64,000 nucleotides of DNA from Rhodopseudomonas faecalis. Its GTDB lineage: Bacteria; Pseudomonadota; Alphaproteobacteria; Rhizobiales; Xanthobacteraceae. The notes under the pieces were generated by a model, which worked only from the letters and a program-made list of their open reading frames with translations, made no database searches and was not told the DNA's origin. The stretch covers positions 271,548 through 335,547 of the forward strand of contig NZ_QJTI01000002.1 of NCBI RefSeq assembly GCF_003217325.1, given 5' to 3'. The translations under genes and the position numbers were made by a program. Position 1 is the first letter of the stretch. The number at the start of each line of letters is the position of its first letter. Below, piece by piece: positions 10,165 to 19,883 of the stretch.

Positions 10165-11550
10165 ATGACCGATTTCGATGTCGATCTGTTCGTAATCGGC
10201 GGTGGCTCGGGCGGCGTGCGCGCCGCGCGCGTCGCCGCGGGCTACGGCGCCAGCGTCATGGTGGCGGAAGAGTATCGGTTCGGCGGCACCTGCGTGATTC
10301 GCGGCTGCGTGCCCAAGAAGCTGATGGTGTACGCCTCGCACGTACACCACGAATTGCAGGATGCCGCCGGCTTCGGCTGGCGCATCCCGCAGGCGTCGTT
10401 CGATTGGGCGACGCTGATTGCCAATAAGGATCGCGAGATCGCCCGGCTCGAGGCGGTCTATGCGGCCAATGTCGAAAAGTCCGGCGCCAAGATCGTCCGG
10501 TCGCGCGCGGTGTTTGAAGATCCGCACACACTGCGGCTGAGCTCGGGCGAAACGGTGCGTGCCCGCACCGTGCTGATCGCCACCGGCGGCGCGCCCAATC
10601 ATGGCCCTGCCATTCCCGGCATCGAGCATGTGATTTCCTCGAACGAGGTTTTTCATCTGCCGCAGCAGCCGAAGCGGATCGTGATCCAGGGCGGCGGCTA
10701 TATTGCGCTGGAATTCGCCTGCATCTTCGCCGGGCTCGGCAGCGACGTGACGCTGGTCTATCGCGGCGAGAACGTGCTGCGCGGCTTTGACGATGACGTG
10801 CGCGCCCATGTCCGCGCCGAGATGGAAAAGGCCGGCATCACCATTTTGACCGGCTGCACCGTGGCCGCGATCGACAAGCACGGCGAGGAATACACCTCGC
10901 ATCTGTCGAACGGCTCGAGCGTCGCCTCCGATCAGGTGATGTTCGCGATCGGCCGCCATCCCAATGTCGCCAATCTCGGCTTGGAAAAGGCCGGCATTGC
11001 CATCGATCCCACCACGGGCGGCATCGCTGTCGACGGTTTTTCGCGCACTTCGGTGCCGCATATCTACGCGATCGGCGACGTCACCCATCGCTTCAACCTG
11101 ACGCCGGTGGCGATCCGCGAGGGCCACGCCTTCGCCGACACCGTGTTCGGCGGACGCTCGGTCATGGTGGACTACGCCGACATCCCGACCGCGGTGTTTT
11201 CGCAGCCCGAGGTCGGCACCGTGGGCCTGACCGAGGCCGAGGCGCGCGCGCAGTTTAGCCGCGTCGATATCTACAAGACCTCGTTCCGGCCGATGAAGGT
11301 GACGCTGTCGGGCCGCGACACCAGGGTGCTGATGAAGCTGGTGGTCGATGGCACGACCGACCGGGTGGTCGGCTGCCATATCGTCGGCCCGGAAGCCGCC
11401 GAGCTGGTGCAGGTGATCGCCATTGCCGTGAAGATGAAAGCGACCAAGGCTGATTTCGACGCCACCATGGCGCTGCATCCGACCGCAGCCGAGGAACTGG
11501 TGACCATGCGCACCCCGAGTGCGCGCCATGTCCGCGAGGCGGCCGAGTAG
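10165..11550 (+). CDS. gor: Glutathione-disulfide reductase
   Basis: An FAD- and NADPH-dependent disulfide oxidoreductase of 461 aa. It has an N-terminal FAD motif GGGSGGVRAAR, a redox-active pair in GGTCVIRGCVPKK (about 40-52) and a second nucleotide-binding motif GGGYIALEFA. The C-terminal dimerisation domain ends in HPTAAEELVTM, which carries the conserved His-Pro of the active site. It reduces GSSG to GSH in the cytosol. AAGG precedes the ATG. It converges on the hydrolase gene with 7 bp between stops. Confidence 0.93.
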   Translation: MTDFDVDLFVIGGGSGGVRAARVAAGYGASVMVAEEYRFGGTCVIRGCVPKKLMVYASHVHHELQDAAGFGWRIPQASFDWATLIANKDREIARLEAVYAANVEKSGAKIVRSRAVFEDPHTLRLSSGETVRARTVLIATGGAPNHGPAIPGIEHVISSNEVFHLPQQPKRIVIQGGGYIALEFACIFAGLGSDVTLVYRGENVLRGFDDDVRAHVRAEMEKAGITILTGCTVAAIDKHGEEYTSHLSNGSSVASDQVMFAIGRHPNVANLGLEKAGIAIDPTTGGIAVDGFSRTSVPHIYAIGDVTHRFNLTPVAIREGHAFADTVFGGRSVMVDYADIPTAVFSQPEVGTVGLTEAEARAQFSRVDIYKTSFRPMKVTLSGRDTRVLMKLVVDGTTDRVVGCHIVGPEAAELVQVIAIAVKMKATKADFDATMALHPTAAEELVTMRTPSARHVREAAE

Positions 11551-11557
11551 GGGGCGG

Positions 11558-12457
11558 TCAGTCCTGGCCTTCCAGCCATTCGGCGGCGGCGCGCCACAGC
11601 GTTTCGCGGTGTTCGGGGCGGAAAAAGCCGAAATGGCCGATCGCCTCGACCCCGGCGTCCTCCGGGGCGATGGTCAGGATTTCCGGGCGGACCGATTCAA
11701 AGCCGTCGCACAGCATTTCGACCGCTGGGCGGGTCGCCCACGGATCGTCGGTGAAGCACAGCGCGCGCAGCGCGCCGCGGTAGAATGGAAAATTCGCGAG
11801 CGCGACCAGGCTCTTGTCGTCGAACATGTAGCGCTCGCGCATCACCCAATCGACCCACTGCAGAAACACGCCCTTGGGCAGGTCCTCGCCAAGCCCGAGC
11901 CGGCCGGGGGCGTAGCCGAACAGATGGGTCAGCGGCACGCCGAGCACGTTGAGCAGCAGCGCCACCCGGTAGCGCTCGGGGTGGGCGATCAGCTTCCAGC
12001 TGCCGGCCTGGGCGGCCACCAGCAGCGCCCGCGAAATCTCATGATTATTGGGCAACAGCCCGAGCGCCTGGCCGCCGAATGAGTGCCCGACATAGCGCAG
12101 CGGCAGGGTGTCGTAGCGTTCGCGCATCCAGGCCACCGCGGCGGTGACGTCCTTGGCGGCCCAGTCGGCCATGGTGGCCTCGAACCGCGCCAAAGAGGGC
12201 GCCCGGTTGCTGCCGCGCGGCGGCGGCGGGCGCGAGCCGCCAATGCCGCGATAGTCATAAGTCAGCACGGCGCTGCCGCGCCGCGCCAGATAGCTGGCAA
12301 AGCCGCGATAGATTTTGCGCGGCACCGCGGTCGCCGAATTGATCAGCACGGCATTGCGCCTGGCCCCCAGCGGCAAATAGAGCGTCGCCGCCAGCGCAAA
12401 CCCGTCGGTCGCCGGGAAAGTGATGTCGTCGCTAAAGACGTCGTCTAGCGCAGCCAT
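11558..12457 (-). CDS. Alpha/beta hydrolase, serine aminopeptidase-like
   Basis: A protein of about 299 aa with an alpha/beta-hydrolase fold. The nucleophile elbow is GHSFGG (S126), the preceding strand carries LTYDYRGIG, and a C-terminal IGHFGFF holds the probable catalytic His. The family includes esterases and lysophospholipases, and the substrate is unknown. I place the start at ATG 12457 (MAALDDVF). The open frame continues to a TTG at 12520 with no good ribosome site. It is divergent from aroG. Confidence 0.75.
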   Translation of the reverse strand: MAALDDVFSDDITFPATDGFALAATLYLPLGARRNAVLINSATAVPRKIYRGFASYLARRGSAVLTYDYRGIGGSRPPPPRGSNRAPSLARFEATMADWAAKDVTAAVAWMRERYDTLPLRYVGHSFGGQALGLLPNNHEISRALLVAAQAGSWKLIAHPERYRVALLLNVLGVPLTHLFGYAPGRLGLGEDLPKGVFLQWVDWVMRERYMFDDKSLVALANFPFYRGALRALCFTDDPWATRPAVEMLCDGFESVRPEILTIAPEDAGVEAIGHFGFFRPEHRETLWRAAAEWLEGQD

Positions 12458-12626
12458 GCCAGCGATTTCCGGGGCCTTCCAAGACGGTTGCAGCAAATTC
12501 GAATTCGGCTTTGACCGCAAGAGCTTGGGTGTTGCTCATGATTTCCAACTAGCGGTGGGCCGGAAGCCTGTGTATATACCGGCCTCCGCCGGGAGCCTAA
12601 CCCGCGTTTTCCCTCAGGAGTTGACC

Positions 12627-14015
12627 ATGTCCGAGCGGTGGACACCCGACAGTTGGCGCAGCAAGCCGGTGCAGCAGATGCCCGACTATCCGGATCTCAA
12701 GCATCTGGGGGAGGTCGAGGCGCAGCTGGCGAGCTTCCCACCGCTGGTTTTTGCAGGTGAAGCGCGCAACCTGAAAAAGCAACTGGCGCGGGTATGCGCC
12801 GGCGAGGCGTTCCTGCTGCAAGGCGGTGACTGCGCCGAGAGCTTTGCCGAGCACGGCGCCAACAACATCCGCGACTTCTTCCGCGTGCTGCTGCAGATGG
12901 CGGTGGTGATGACCTATGCCGGCGCGGTGCCGGTGGTGAAGGTCGGCCGCATCGCCGGGCAGTTCGCCAAGCCGCGTTCCTCGCCGTTCGAAAAGCGCGA
13001 CGCCGTCGAGCTGCCGAGCTATCGCGGCGACATCGTCAATGACATCGGCTTCACGGTCGAAGCGCGCACCCCCGATCCGCATCGACAGCTGATGGCCTAT
13101 CGCCAGTCGGCCGCGACGCTGAACCTGCTGCGCGCGTTCGCGACCGGCGGCTATGCCAATCTCGGCAGTGTGCATCAGTGGATGCTCGGTTTCCTGAAGG
13201 ACTCTCAGCAGTCCCGCCGCTACAAGGAATTGGCGGACCGCATTTCGGACGCGCTCAATTTCATGCGCGCCTGCGGCCTCAATCTGGAAAGCCACCCCGA
13301 GCTGCGCTCGACCGAGATCTTCACCAGCCACGAAGCACTGCTGCTCGGCTATGAGCAGGCCTTTACCCGGATCGATTCCACCACCGGCGACTGGTACGCG
13401 ACCTCGGGCCACATGCTGTGGATCGGCGATCGCACCCGCCAGCTCGATCACGGCCATATCGAGTATTTCCGCGGCATCAGGAATCCGATCGGGTTGAAGT
13501 GCGGCCCGTCGCTCAAGACCGACGAGCTGCTCAAGCTGATCGATATTCTCAACCCGGACAACGAGCCGGGCCGCCTGACGCTGATCAGCCGCTTTGGCGC
13601 CGAGAAGATCGGCGATCATCTGCCGGCGATGATCCGCGCCGTGCAGCGCGAGGGCCGGGCGGTGGTGTGGTCGTGCGATCCGATGCATGGCAACACCGTC
13701 TCGTCGACCACCGGCTACAAGACCCGGCCGTTCGACCGCATCCTGTCGGAAGTGAAGTCGTTCTTCAGCATTCACGGTGCCGAGGGCAGCCACCCTGGCG
13801 GCGTGCATCTGGAGATGACCGGCCAGGACGTCACCGAATGCCTCGGCGGCGCCCGTGCCATCACCGACGAAGACCTCAACAACCGCTATCACACCGCCTG
13901 CGATCCGCGGCTCAATGCCGAACAGTCGATCGACATGGCGTTCCTGATCGCGGAACTGTTGAAGCAAGGCCGCGCCGGCAAGACCAGCCCGATGCCCGCC
14001 GCCGCAGGTCTGTGA
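12627..14015 (+). CDS. aroG: 3-deoxy-7-phosphoheptulonate synthase, class II
   Basis: A protein of 462 aa of the plant-like (AroA-II) class. It condenses phosphoenolpyruvate and erythrose 4-phosphate in the first step of aromatic amino acid synthesis. Signatures are QGGDCAESF near residue 70, [14 protein letters not shown] near 105-118, GEWMLGF-like HQWMLGF, and [10 protein letters not shown] and [15 protein letters not shown] in the C-terminal half. CAGGAG ends 6 nt before the ATG. dgkA starts 1 bp after the stop. Confidence 0.95.
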   Translation: MSERWTPDSWRSKPVQQMPDYPDLKHLGEVEAQLASFPPLVFAGEARNLKKQLARVCAGEAFLLQGGDCAESFAEHGANNIRDFFRVLLQMAVVMTYAGAVPVVKVGRIAGQFAKPRSSPFEKRDAVELPSYRGDIVNDIGFTVEARTPDPHRQLMAYRQSAATLNLLRAFATGGYANLGSVHQWMLGFLKDSQQSRRYKELADRISDALNFMRACGLNLESHPELRSTEIFTSHEALLLGYEQAFTRIDSTTGDWYATSGHMLWIGDRTRQLDHGHIEYFRGIRNPIGLKCGPSLKTDELLKLIDILNPDNEPGRLTLISRFGAEKIGDHLPAMIRAVQREGRAVVWSCDPMHGNTVSSTTGYKTRPFDRILSEVKSFFSIHGAEGSHPGGVHLEMTGQDVTECLGGARAITDEDLNNRYHTACDPRLNAEQSIDMAFLIAELLKQGRAGKTSPMPAAAGL

Positions 14016-14016
14016 C

Positions 14017-14373
14017 TTGCTGCGGCGCTTGTGGCGGGCGACGATCAACTCGCGTAACGGCCTGACCTTCGCCTTCCGGTCGGAGCAGGCGTTTCGCGAG
14101 GAGGTGGTGGCACTGGCGCTGGTCGTGCCGCTGGCCTTTGTGATCGGTGCCACCGCAATGCGCAGCATCGAACTGATCGGCGTGGTGCTGCTGGTGATGG
14201 TGGTCGAGTTGCTCAACACCGCCATCGAAAAGCTGGCCGACCGTCTCACCACCGAGCAGGACCCGCAGATCGGCCGCGTCAAGGACATGGGCTCGGCCGC
14301 GGTCGGCGTGGCGCTGCTGCTCGCTGGCGCGGTCTGGCTGTTTGCGATTGCTGAACGGATCGGCATGATCTGA
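14017..14373 (+). CDS. dgkA: Diacylglycerol kinase (prokaryotic DgkA)
   Basis: An inner-membrane protein of 118 aa with three hydrophobic helices. It has the DgkA signature VVELLNTAIEKLADR (about 67-81) and the N-terminal E-E pair in AFREEVVAL. It phosphorylates diacylglycerol to phosphatidic acid, recycling lipid head-group by-products. The start is a TTG one base after the aroG stop, so translation is probably coupled. No ATG exists in the right place. Confidence 0.9.
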   Translation: MLRRLWRATINSRNGLTFAFRSEQAFREEVVALALVVPLAFVIGATAMRSIELIGVVLLVMVVELLNTAIEKLADRLTTEQDPQIGRVKDMGSAAVGVALLLAGAVWLFAIAERIGMI

Positions 14374-14409
14374 GGTCATTCCGCCGCGCGTGCCAAGGTA
14401 AGTCATCAC

Positions 14410-16164
14410 ATGACTGAAGCTGCTACTTTCACCGTCACTCTGGCCCAACTCAATCCGACGGTCGGCGACATCGCCGGCAACGCCGCCAAGGCACGCGCCG
14501 CGCGCGCGCAGGCGCAGGCGGCCGGGGCCGATCTGGTCGTGTTTCCCGAGCTGTTCATGTCCGGCTATCCGCCGGAAGATCTGGTGCTGAAGCCGGCGTT
14601 TCAGGCGGCGTGCCGCGCCGCGGTCGAGCAATTGGCGCGCGAGACCGCCGATGGTGGACCGGCGCTGCTGATCGGCACGCCCTGGGTCGATGATGGCAAG
14701 CTCTACAATGCCTGCGCGCTGCTCGATGCCGGCGCGATCGCCGCGATCCGCTACAAGGTCAATCTGCCCAATTACGGTGTGTTCGACGAGAAGCGGGTGT
14801 TTGCGCGCGGGCCGCTGGCCGGGCCGGTCACCATTCGCGGCGTGCGGATCGGGGTGCCGATCTGCGAAGACACGTGGATGGAGGAAAGCGCCGACTACGA
14901 GAACGTGGTCGAGTGCTTGGCCGAAACCGGCGCGGAAATTCTGATCGTGCCGAACGGCTCGCCCTATGCACGCGGCAAGCATGATGTGCGCATCGCCGTG
15001 CAGGTGGCGCGGGTTACGGAATGCGATCTGCCGCTGGTCTATCTCAATCAGGTCGGCGGCCAGGATGATCTGGTGTTCGATGGCGCATCGTTCGTGCTCA
15101 ATGCCGATCGCTCGCTGGCGGCGCAATTGCCGTGCTTTCAGGAGAGCGTCACCACGCTGACCTGGCGCAGGGGCGATGCCGGCTGGCGCTGCGACGGCGC
15201 CGTGGTGCCGGTGCTGGAAGGCGATCAGGCCGACTACGCCGCCTGCGTGCTCGGCCTGCGCGACTATGTGCGCAAGAACGGTTTTCCCGGCGTGCTGCTC
15301 GGCATTTCCGGCGGCATCGATTCTGCGCTGTGCGCGGCGATCGCGGTCGATGCGCTCGGCGCCGAGCGGGTGCGCGGCGTGATGCTGCCGTTCCGCTACA
15401 CCGCGCAGGTGTCGCTCGATGACGCGCAGCGGCTCGCGGCCGCGCTCGGCTTCAAATATGAGGTGCTGCCGATCGCCAAGGCGGTGAACGGTTTTGAGGA
15501 GATTCTGGCCGGCCCATTCGCCGGGCTGCCGCGCGATATCACCGAAGAGAATTTGCAGGCCCGCACCCGCGGCACGCTGCTGATGGCGCTCTCCAACAAG
15601 ACCGGCGCCATGGTGGTCACCACCGGCAACAAGTCGGAAATGTCGGTCGGCTATGCCACGCTCTATGGCGACATGAATGGCGGCTTCAATCCGATCAAGG
15701 ACATCTACAAGACTGCGGTGTTCCGGTTGTCCGAGCTGCGCAATCACTGGAAGCCGGCCGATGCGCAGGGGCCGATCGGCGAGGTGATTCCGTCCAGCAT
15801 CATCACCCGGCCGCCGACCGCAGAACTGCGCGACAACCAGACCGACCAGGACTCGCTGCCGCCTTACGAGATTCTCGACGCCATTCTCGAACGGCTGGTC
15901 GAGCGCGAGGAACCGCTCGCCAACATCGTCGCCGCCGGCTTCGATCACGATACGGTGGCGCGGATCGACCGCTTGCTGAACGTCGCCGAATATAAGCGCC
16001 GCCAGGCCGCGCCGGGCGTGAAGGTGACGCAGAAGAATTTTGGCCGCGACCGCCGCTATCCGATCACCAATCGCTTCCGCGATTCCGGCGATCCGCTGCC
16101 GACGCCTGATCCGGCGCTATTGGTCTGCATCGGCCGGCCGTCGGTCGAGGCTTTTGACGACTAA
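14410..16164 (+). CDS. nadE: Glutamine-dependent NAD(+) synthetase
   Basis: A two-domain enzyme of 584 aa. The N-terminal nitrilase domain (about 1-260) hydrolyses glutamine, with FPELFMSGY (Glu), YKVNLPNYGVFDEKR (Lys) and C152 in VPICEDTWM. The C-terminal ATP-PP synthetase domain has the P-loop SGGIDSA (about 300-306). It amidates nicotinate adenine dinucleotide in the last step of NAD synthesis. AAGGT lies about 12 nt before the ATG. A family A repeat begins at the stop codon. Confidence 0.95.
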   Translation: MTEAATFTVTLAQLNPTVGDIAGNAAKARAARAQAQAAGADLVVFPELFMSGYPPEDLVLKPAFQAACRAAVEQLARETADGGPALLIGTPWVDDGKLYNACALLDAGAIAAIRYKVNLPNYGVFDEKRVFARGPLAGPVTIRGVRIGVPICEDTWMEESADYENVVECLAETGAEILIVPNGSPYARGKHDVRIAVQVARVTECDLPLVYLNQVGGQDDLVFDGASFVLNADRSLAAQLPCFQESVTTLTWRRGDAGWRCDGAVVPVLEGDQADYAACVLGLRDYVRKNGFPGVLLGISGGIDSALCAAIAVDALGAERVRGVMLPFRYTAQVSLDDAQRLAAALGFKYEVLPIAKAVNGFEEILAGPFAGLPRDITEENLQARTRGTLLMALSNKTGAMVVTTGNKSEMSVGYATLYGDMNGGFNPIKDIYKTAVFRLSELRNHWKPADAQGPIGEVIPSSIITRPPTAELRDNQTDQDSLPPYEILDAILERLVEREEPLANIVAAGFDHDTVARIDRLLNVAEYKRRQAAPGVKVTQKNFGRDRRYPITNRFRDSGDPLPTPDPALLVCIGRPSVEAFDD

Positions 16165-16310
16165 TACCATCGGGTCGTACCAATGACCGTCATACCCGCG
16201 CTTGTCGCGGGTATCCACGTCTTGAAATCGTAGCAAGATCAAAGGCGTAGATGGCCGGGACGAGCCCGGCCATGACGTGCGGAGTGGTTGGTATCAATCG
16301 CGGTTGGTAT
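16164..16310 (-). repeat. Interspersed palindromic repeat, family A copy 2 (inverted)
   Basis: About 147 bp, the reverse complement of the copy at 3331. It runs from ATACCATCGGGTCGTACCAATG through the CCCGCGCTTGTCGCGGG hairpin and the TGGCCGGGACGAGCCCGGCCA hairpin to TTGGTATCAATCGC. A shorter hairpin of the same style, GATGCCCGCGGCGAGCGCGG, follows at about 16329-16353. It fills the gap between the converging nadE and DUF2865 genes. Confidence 0.85.
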
Positions 16311-16385
16311 AAGCAGCCTCAAAACGGCGATGCCCGCGGCGAGCGCGGGCATCACAACTCTCAACTGCAAGCGCGACTTAGCTAA

Positions 16386-17528
16386 TCAGCGCGCCGGGAT
16401 GAAGGTCGGGCCGACCGAACGGATCGGCTTGTTGCCGTCCTCGGTGGTGGCGGTCGTGCCGGTGCTGGCCGCGCCATTGGTCGGCGCAGTCGCGGCGGCG
16501 TCCTTCTTCTGCGGCGCCGGCCGGCTCGGCGGCTGCGACATCTTCTTGGCGCGCTCCTCGGTGACGATGATGTCGCCTTGTTCGATCGAGGCCTTGTCGT
16601 CGATCGCCTTCAGCGCATCCGACCAGGTCTGCCCGGCGGCCTTGCACTGGCACGAGGCGTTGTATTCCTGGCGATAGCGGAACGCATTCGGCTGCGAGGT
16701 GTAGCTCTGGCCGCTGAGCGAGACCGCGTGGTTGATGTCCTCGCCGGGATTGCGATAGGTGAACAGCGTCGCTTCCGCGGCCGGGCACAGGCTCTTGCAG
16801 GCCCGTTCGTCGTCGGCAAAGCGCGCCGGCACGGTCGCGAACGAGATCGGGAAGTAGTAGCCGTCGCAGCTGCGCACGCACACCGTGCGGTAGGTGCCGG
16901 ACGGCGAGCCGGAATCAGCGGGGGGCGGCAGAGGTTGTCCGCCGCCGCCACCGAAGAAGTTGTCGAGGAATGTGCCGCCCGCGCGCGCCGCCGCGACATA
17001 TTGCGGGCCGCAATTGTTCTGCGCCAGCGCCAGCAGCACCGAGCGGCGCTGATTGTCGCGCTCCGAAACGCCGCCGCCGACCCGCAGCCGCTCCAGGCTG
17101 CTGGTGATCTGATCGAGATTGGCGCGCATCTGCTGGATCTGGTTGTTGACCGGGCCGCACTGCGCCGACTGATTGTTGAACAGCGAGAAGAAGCCGGAAC
17201 TGTCGCAGCCCATGCGCCGCGCCTGAGTCGTCACCCGGTCGAGTTCCGACTGCTGCTTGGCGGCAGCATCCTCAAAGCGGCGAATCTGATCGGCCTTGGC
17301 GGGGTCGCCGCCGCCGCGATCCAGGCTGGCGAGCTGACCTTCCAGCCGCGCGCACATCGGATTCGGGGCGGGCGCCTGCTGCGCTTCGGCCGGGTAGCCT
17401 TGCTGCGGCGGATACCCCTGCTGCGCCAGTGCTTCGCCGCTCCCGGCGAGGCTGAACGTTGCAGCGCCCAGCAGCAGGGCGCAGGCAAGGGTCTGGCGAA
17501 TCGAAGATTGCATCACATTTTCAACCAT
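16386..17528 (-). CDS. Secreted DUF2865 protein
   Basis: A protein of up to 380 aa. It has a signal peptide, a Gln/Pro-rich stretch and a helical middle (about 60-180). The conserved C-terminal DUF2865 block contains CVRSCDGYYFPISF, ACKSLCPAAE and CQCKAAGQ, rich in paired cysteines. The tail is low complexity (Pro, Lys, Ala, Thr). The family is confined to Hyphomicrobiales-type bacteria as far as I know, is probably periplasmic, and has no known function. The ATG at 17513 (MQSSIRQTL) would give a more typical signal peptide than the one at 17528. It follows the small cysteine-rich gene on the same strand by about 85 bp. Confidence 0.82.
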   Translation of the reverse strand: MVENVMQSSIRQTLACALLLGAATFSLAGSGEALAQQGYPPQQGYPAEAQQAPAPNPMCARLEGQLASLDRGGGDPAKADQIRRFEDAAAKQQSELDRVTTQARRMGCDSSGFFSLFNNQSAQCGPVNNQIQQMRANLDQITSSLERLRVGGGVSERDNQRRSVLLALAQNNCGPQYVAAARAGGTFLDNFFGGGGGQPLPPPADSGSPSGTYRTVCVRSCDGYYFPISFATVPARFADDERACKSLCPAAEATLFTYRNPGEDINHAVSLSGQSYTSQPNAFRYRQEYNASCQCKAAGQTWSDALKAIDDKASIEQGDIIVTEERAKKMSQPPSRPAPQKKDAAATAPTNGAASTGTTATTEDGNKPIRSVGPTFIPAR

Positions 17529-17612
17529 GTCTCGGCGGGGCCGCGACCCGGTCTAACCGCTTCTCGGGGCATCGTCACGTCGTTTCCGAGGCGCCGGTAT
17601 GGCGAACCCTGC

Positions 17613-17921
17613 TCACCGTTCGCAGGTGATGGCGAGGAAGTCCGAGCAATTGCCGCGCGGACAGGCGGAGCTCATGGTCACGGGAATCGAGCCGGTGATT
17701 TCATCCGGATCGATCCGCCGATAGGACACCGCCGAGGTGAATTCGTGCGACTGGCAATAGGAACGCGCCGCCGATGAGCCGCAACGATCGCCCTTGGCCA
17801 GGCACTGGTCGATGCCATAGCCGTCAGACAGATTCGGGATGATGAAAACCCGGGTGTCGGCCAACGCCACCTGGGCGGACAGCAGGCAGGCGAACGACGC
17901 AAGCGTGGCAATCGATTTCAT
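17613..17921 (-). CDS. Small secreted six-cysteine protein
   Basis: A protein of 102 aa with a clear signal peptide (about 1-21, cleavage after VALA). The mature domain of about 80 residues has six cysteines (GIDQC, GDRC, SYC, SSAC, GNC, AITC), enough for three disulfides in the periplasm. I do not recognise the family. It lies just upstream of the DUF2865 gene on the same strand, which also encodes a cysteine-rich secreted protein. Co-transcription and a related envelope role are plausible inference only. Confidence 0.7.
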   Translation of the reverse strand: MKSIATLASFACLLSAQVALADTRVFIIPNLSDGYGIDQCLAKGDRCGSSAARSYCQSHEFTSAVSYRRIDPDEITGSIPVTMSSACPRGNCSDFLAITCER

Positions 17922-18255
17922 AGCGCACCTGGAATGGGGGAGACGACGGCCCTCATTCCATAAACCTCAAACGGTTAAGAATGATTAACCATGGAGCAGG
18001 GCCAGCGATCTAGGACGCGATCATGGCCGAAATCGGTCGCCGGGAGCCTGGTTCCTGCGTGTGCCGTCCCGGCGCACCCGCCCACGGCTATTGGCGGACT
18101 TGACGGGATTCACCGCCTGTTCCATGGTGCCGTTATGCACGGTCTTTTCTCCATTTGCGGCATTATCCGCGAGATTACGAGCTAGCTCAACGCTGGCTGA
18201 GGCCGTCTTTTCTCTCCCGAGATCACTGGACGCCCGGCCACAGGGACGGGTACCC
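17922..18255. other. Divergent intergenic region before cysS
   Basis: 334 bp with no convincing gene. An open frame runs in phase into cysS from 18061, but its product is unlike any CysS N-terminus. The left part holds a TTAA-rich palindrome (17973-17990, GGTTAA-N6-TTAACC) including TTAACCAT, a CtrA half-site sequence. Promoters for cysS and for the small secreted protein should lie here. Confidence 0.6.
17973..17992. promoter_or_regulatory. Candidate CtrA-like site
   Basis: A GGTTAA...TTAACC palindrome with a 6-base spacer (the consensus full box has 7), overlapping TTAACCAT. It is about 52 bp upstream of the small six-cysteine protein gene. It is weaker evidence than the exact box at 8002. 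Confidence 0.3.
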
Positions 18256-19719
18256 ATGGAATTGCGCCTCTACGATACGCTGAGCCGCGAGAAGCGTGCG
18301 TTCACGCCGCTCGATCCGACTCTGGTCCGCATGTATGTGTGCGGCCCCACGGTTTACGACTTCGCCCATATCGGCAATGCGCGGCCGGTGATCGTGTTCG
18401 ACGTGCTGTTTCGGCTGCTGCGCCATCTGTACGGCGCCGAGCACGTCAAATATGTGCGCAACATCACCGACGTCGATGACAAGATCAACGACCGCGCCGC
18501 GCGCGACTATCCCGGGCTGCCGCTGAACGAGGCGATCCGCAAGGTCACCGAACAGACCGAGCGCCAGTTTCATGACGACGTCGATGCGCTCGGCTGCTTG
18601 CGGCCGACGGTCGAGCCGCGCGCCACCGAACATATCGATGAAATGCGCGCCATCATCGAAAAGCTGATCGCGGGCGGCTTTGCCTATGTCGAGCAGGACC
18701 ACGTGCTGTTCTCGCCGGGCGCGATGAATGCCGCAAACGGCGGCTTGCCGCGCTATGGCACGCTCGCCAACCGCTCGCTTGATGAGATGATCGCCGGCGC
18801 GCGCGTCGATGTCGCGCCCTACAAGCGCGACGCCACCGACTTCGTGCTGTGGAAGCCGTCCAAGCCGGGCGAGCCGTCCTGGCCGTCGCCGGGCGGCATC
18901 AGCACCCCGGGTCGGCCCGGCTGGCACATCGAATGCTCGGCGATGTCATGGAAGCATCTTGGCGAGCGTTTCGACATTCATGGCGGCGGCATCGATCTGG
19001 TGTTTCCGCATCATGAGAACGAGGTGGCGCAATCGTGCTGCGCGTTCCATACGCCGCGCATGGCCGAAACCTGGATGCACAACGGCTTTTTGCAGGTCGA
19101 AGGCGAGAAGATGTCGAAGAGCCTCGGCAACTTCGTCACCATTCGCGAGCTGCTGGCGACCGACAAATTTGGCGGCCGCTCCTGGCCCGGCGCGGTGCTG
19201 CGCCTGACCATGCTCAAAACCCATTATCGCTCGCCGATCGACTGGACCGCGCAGGCGCTGCAGGAATCGCTCGACAACATCGCGTCGTGGAATGACGCGG
19301 TGACGCCGCACGGCCTTGATGAAGCCGGCTCCTATCCGCCGCCGGACGAGGTGATCGCGCCGCTCGCTGACGATCTCAATTTCTCGCGCGCGATTGCCGA
19401 GATGCATCAATGGGCCAAGGCCGCGCGCGCGGGCGATTATCTGGCCGCCAAGAAGCTGGCTGGTGCCGCTGATTTTCTCGGGCTGCAGCGCGTGGCCTGG
19501 GATCAGGCGGTGCAGTCCTGTGCGGCGGACGCCGAAATTGATGATGCCTCACGCGCTAAGTTCGACGCGCTGGTGGCGGCCCGCGCCGCCGCGCGCGCCA
19601 GCAAGAATTGGGCGGAGTCCGACCGCATCCGCGACGAACTCGCCGCGCTCGGCGTGGTGCTGAAGGACGGCAAGGACGCCGACGGCAAACCCGTCACCAC
19701 CTGGGAGATCGCGCGATGA
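18256..19719 (+). CDS. cysS: Cysteinyl-tRNA synthetase
   Basis: A class I aminoacyl-tRNA synthetase of 487 aa. Signatures are the zinc-ligand Cys in [10 protein letters not shown], the HIGH variant [18 protein letters not shown] and HHENE for zinc, and KMSKSLGN near the C-terminal third. It charges tRNA-Cys. The ATG at 18256 fits family N-termini (MELRLYDT). The gene ends in codons for WEIAR and a TGA that overlaps the next ATG. That ending is duplicated twice downstream. Confidence 0.96.
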   Translation: MELRLYDTLSREKRAFTPLDPTLVRMYVCGPTVYDFAHIGNARPVIVFDVLFRLLRHLYGAEHVKYVRNITDVDDKINDRAARDYPGLPLNEAIRKVTEQTERQFHDDVDALGCLRPTVEPRATEHIDEMRAIIEKLIAGGFAYVEQDHVLFSPGAMNAANGGLPRYGTLANRSLDEMIAGARVDVAPYKRDATDFVLWKPSKPGEPSWPSPGGISTPGRPGWHIECSAMSWKHLGERFDIHGGGIDLVFPHHENEVAQSCCAFHTPRMAETWMHNGFLQVEGEKMSKSLGNFVTIRELLATDKFGGRSWPGAVLRLTMLKTHYRSPIDWTAQALQESLDNIASWNDAVTPHGLDEAGSYPPPDEVIAPLADDLNFSRAIAEMHQWAKAARAGDYLAAKKLAGAADFLGLQRVAWDQAVQSCAADAEIDDASRAKFDALVAARAAARASKNWAESDRIRDELAALGVVLKDGKDADGKPVTTWEIAR

Positions 19720-19883
19720 CCGACACCATCCGCTGCGTCATTCCGGGGCGCACGCGAAGCGTGCGAACCCGGAATCTCGCTGTCTCGGGATTCCGGGTCT
19801 GCGCTGCTGGCGCAGCGCATCCCGGAATGACGCACGAGAGTTTGTTCGATGCCGCGACGGCAAGAACGGAGATCGCGCGATGA
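19716..19883 (+). CDS. Repeat-derived 55-aa ORF coupled to cysS
   Basis: It begins with an ATG overlapping the cysS stop (ATGA) and encodes 55 aa, ending TEIAR, the same last four residues as CysS (EIAR). Most of it is read through a palindromic repeat (19736-19832). It has no recognisable domain. The start has the cysS-end GGGAG as a ribosome site. It is probably a by-product of repeat insertion rather than a functional gene, but it could relay coupled translation. Confidence 0.35.
   Translation: MTDTIRCVIPGRTRSVRTRNLAVSGFRVCAAGAAHPGMTHESLFDAATARTEIAR
19736..19832. repeat. Palindromic repeat, family C
   Basis: Outer arms CGTCATTCCGGG (left) and CCCGGAATGACG (right) enclose inner hairpins GCACGCGAAGCGTGC and TGCGCTGCTGGCGCAGCGCA. 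It is a typical alphaproteobacterial nested palindromic element. Single copy in this window. Confidence 0.75.

Noticed and set aside
12540..12626. Possible attenuator or riboswitch before aroG
   Set aside because: I found no leader peptide with aromatic codons and no terminator/antiterminator pair in the 87 bases.
13912..15948. 678-codon open frame on the minus strand
   Set aside because: It covers dgkA and nadE, both of which have clear family motifs. The product has no motif.
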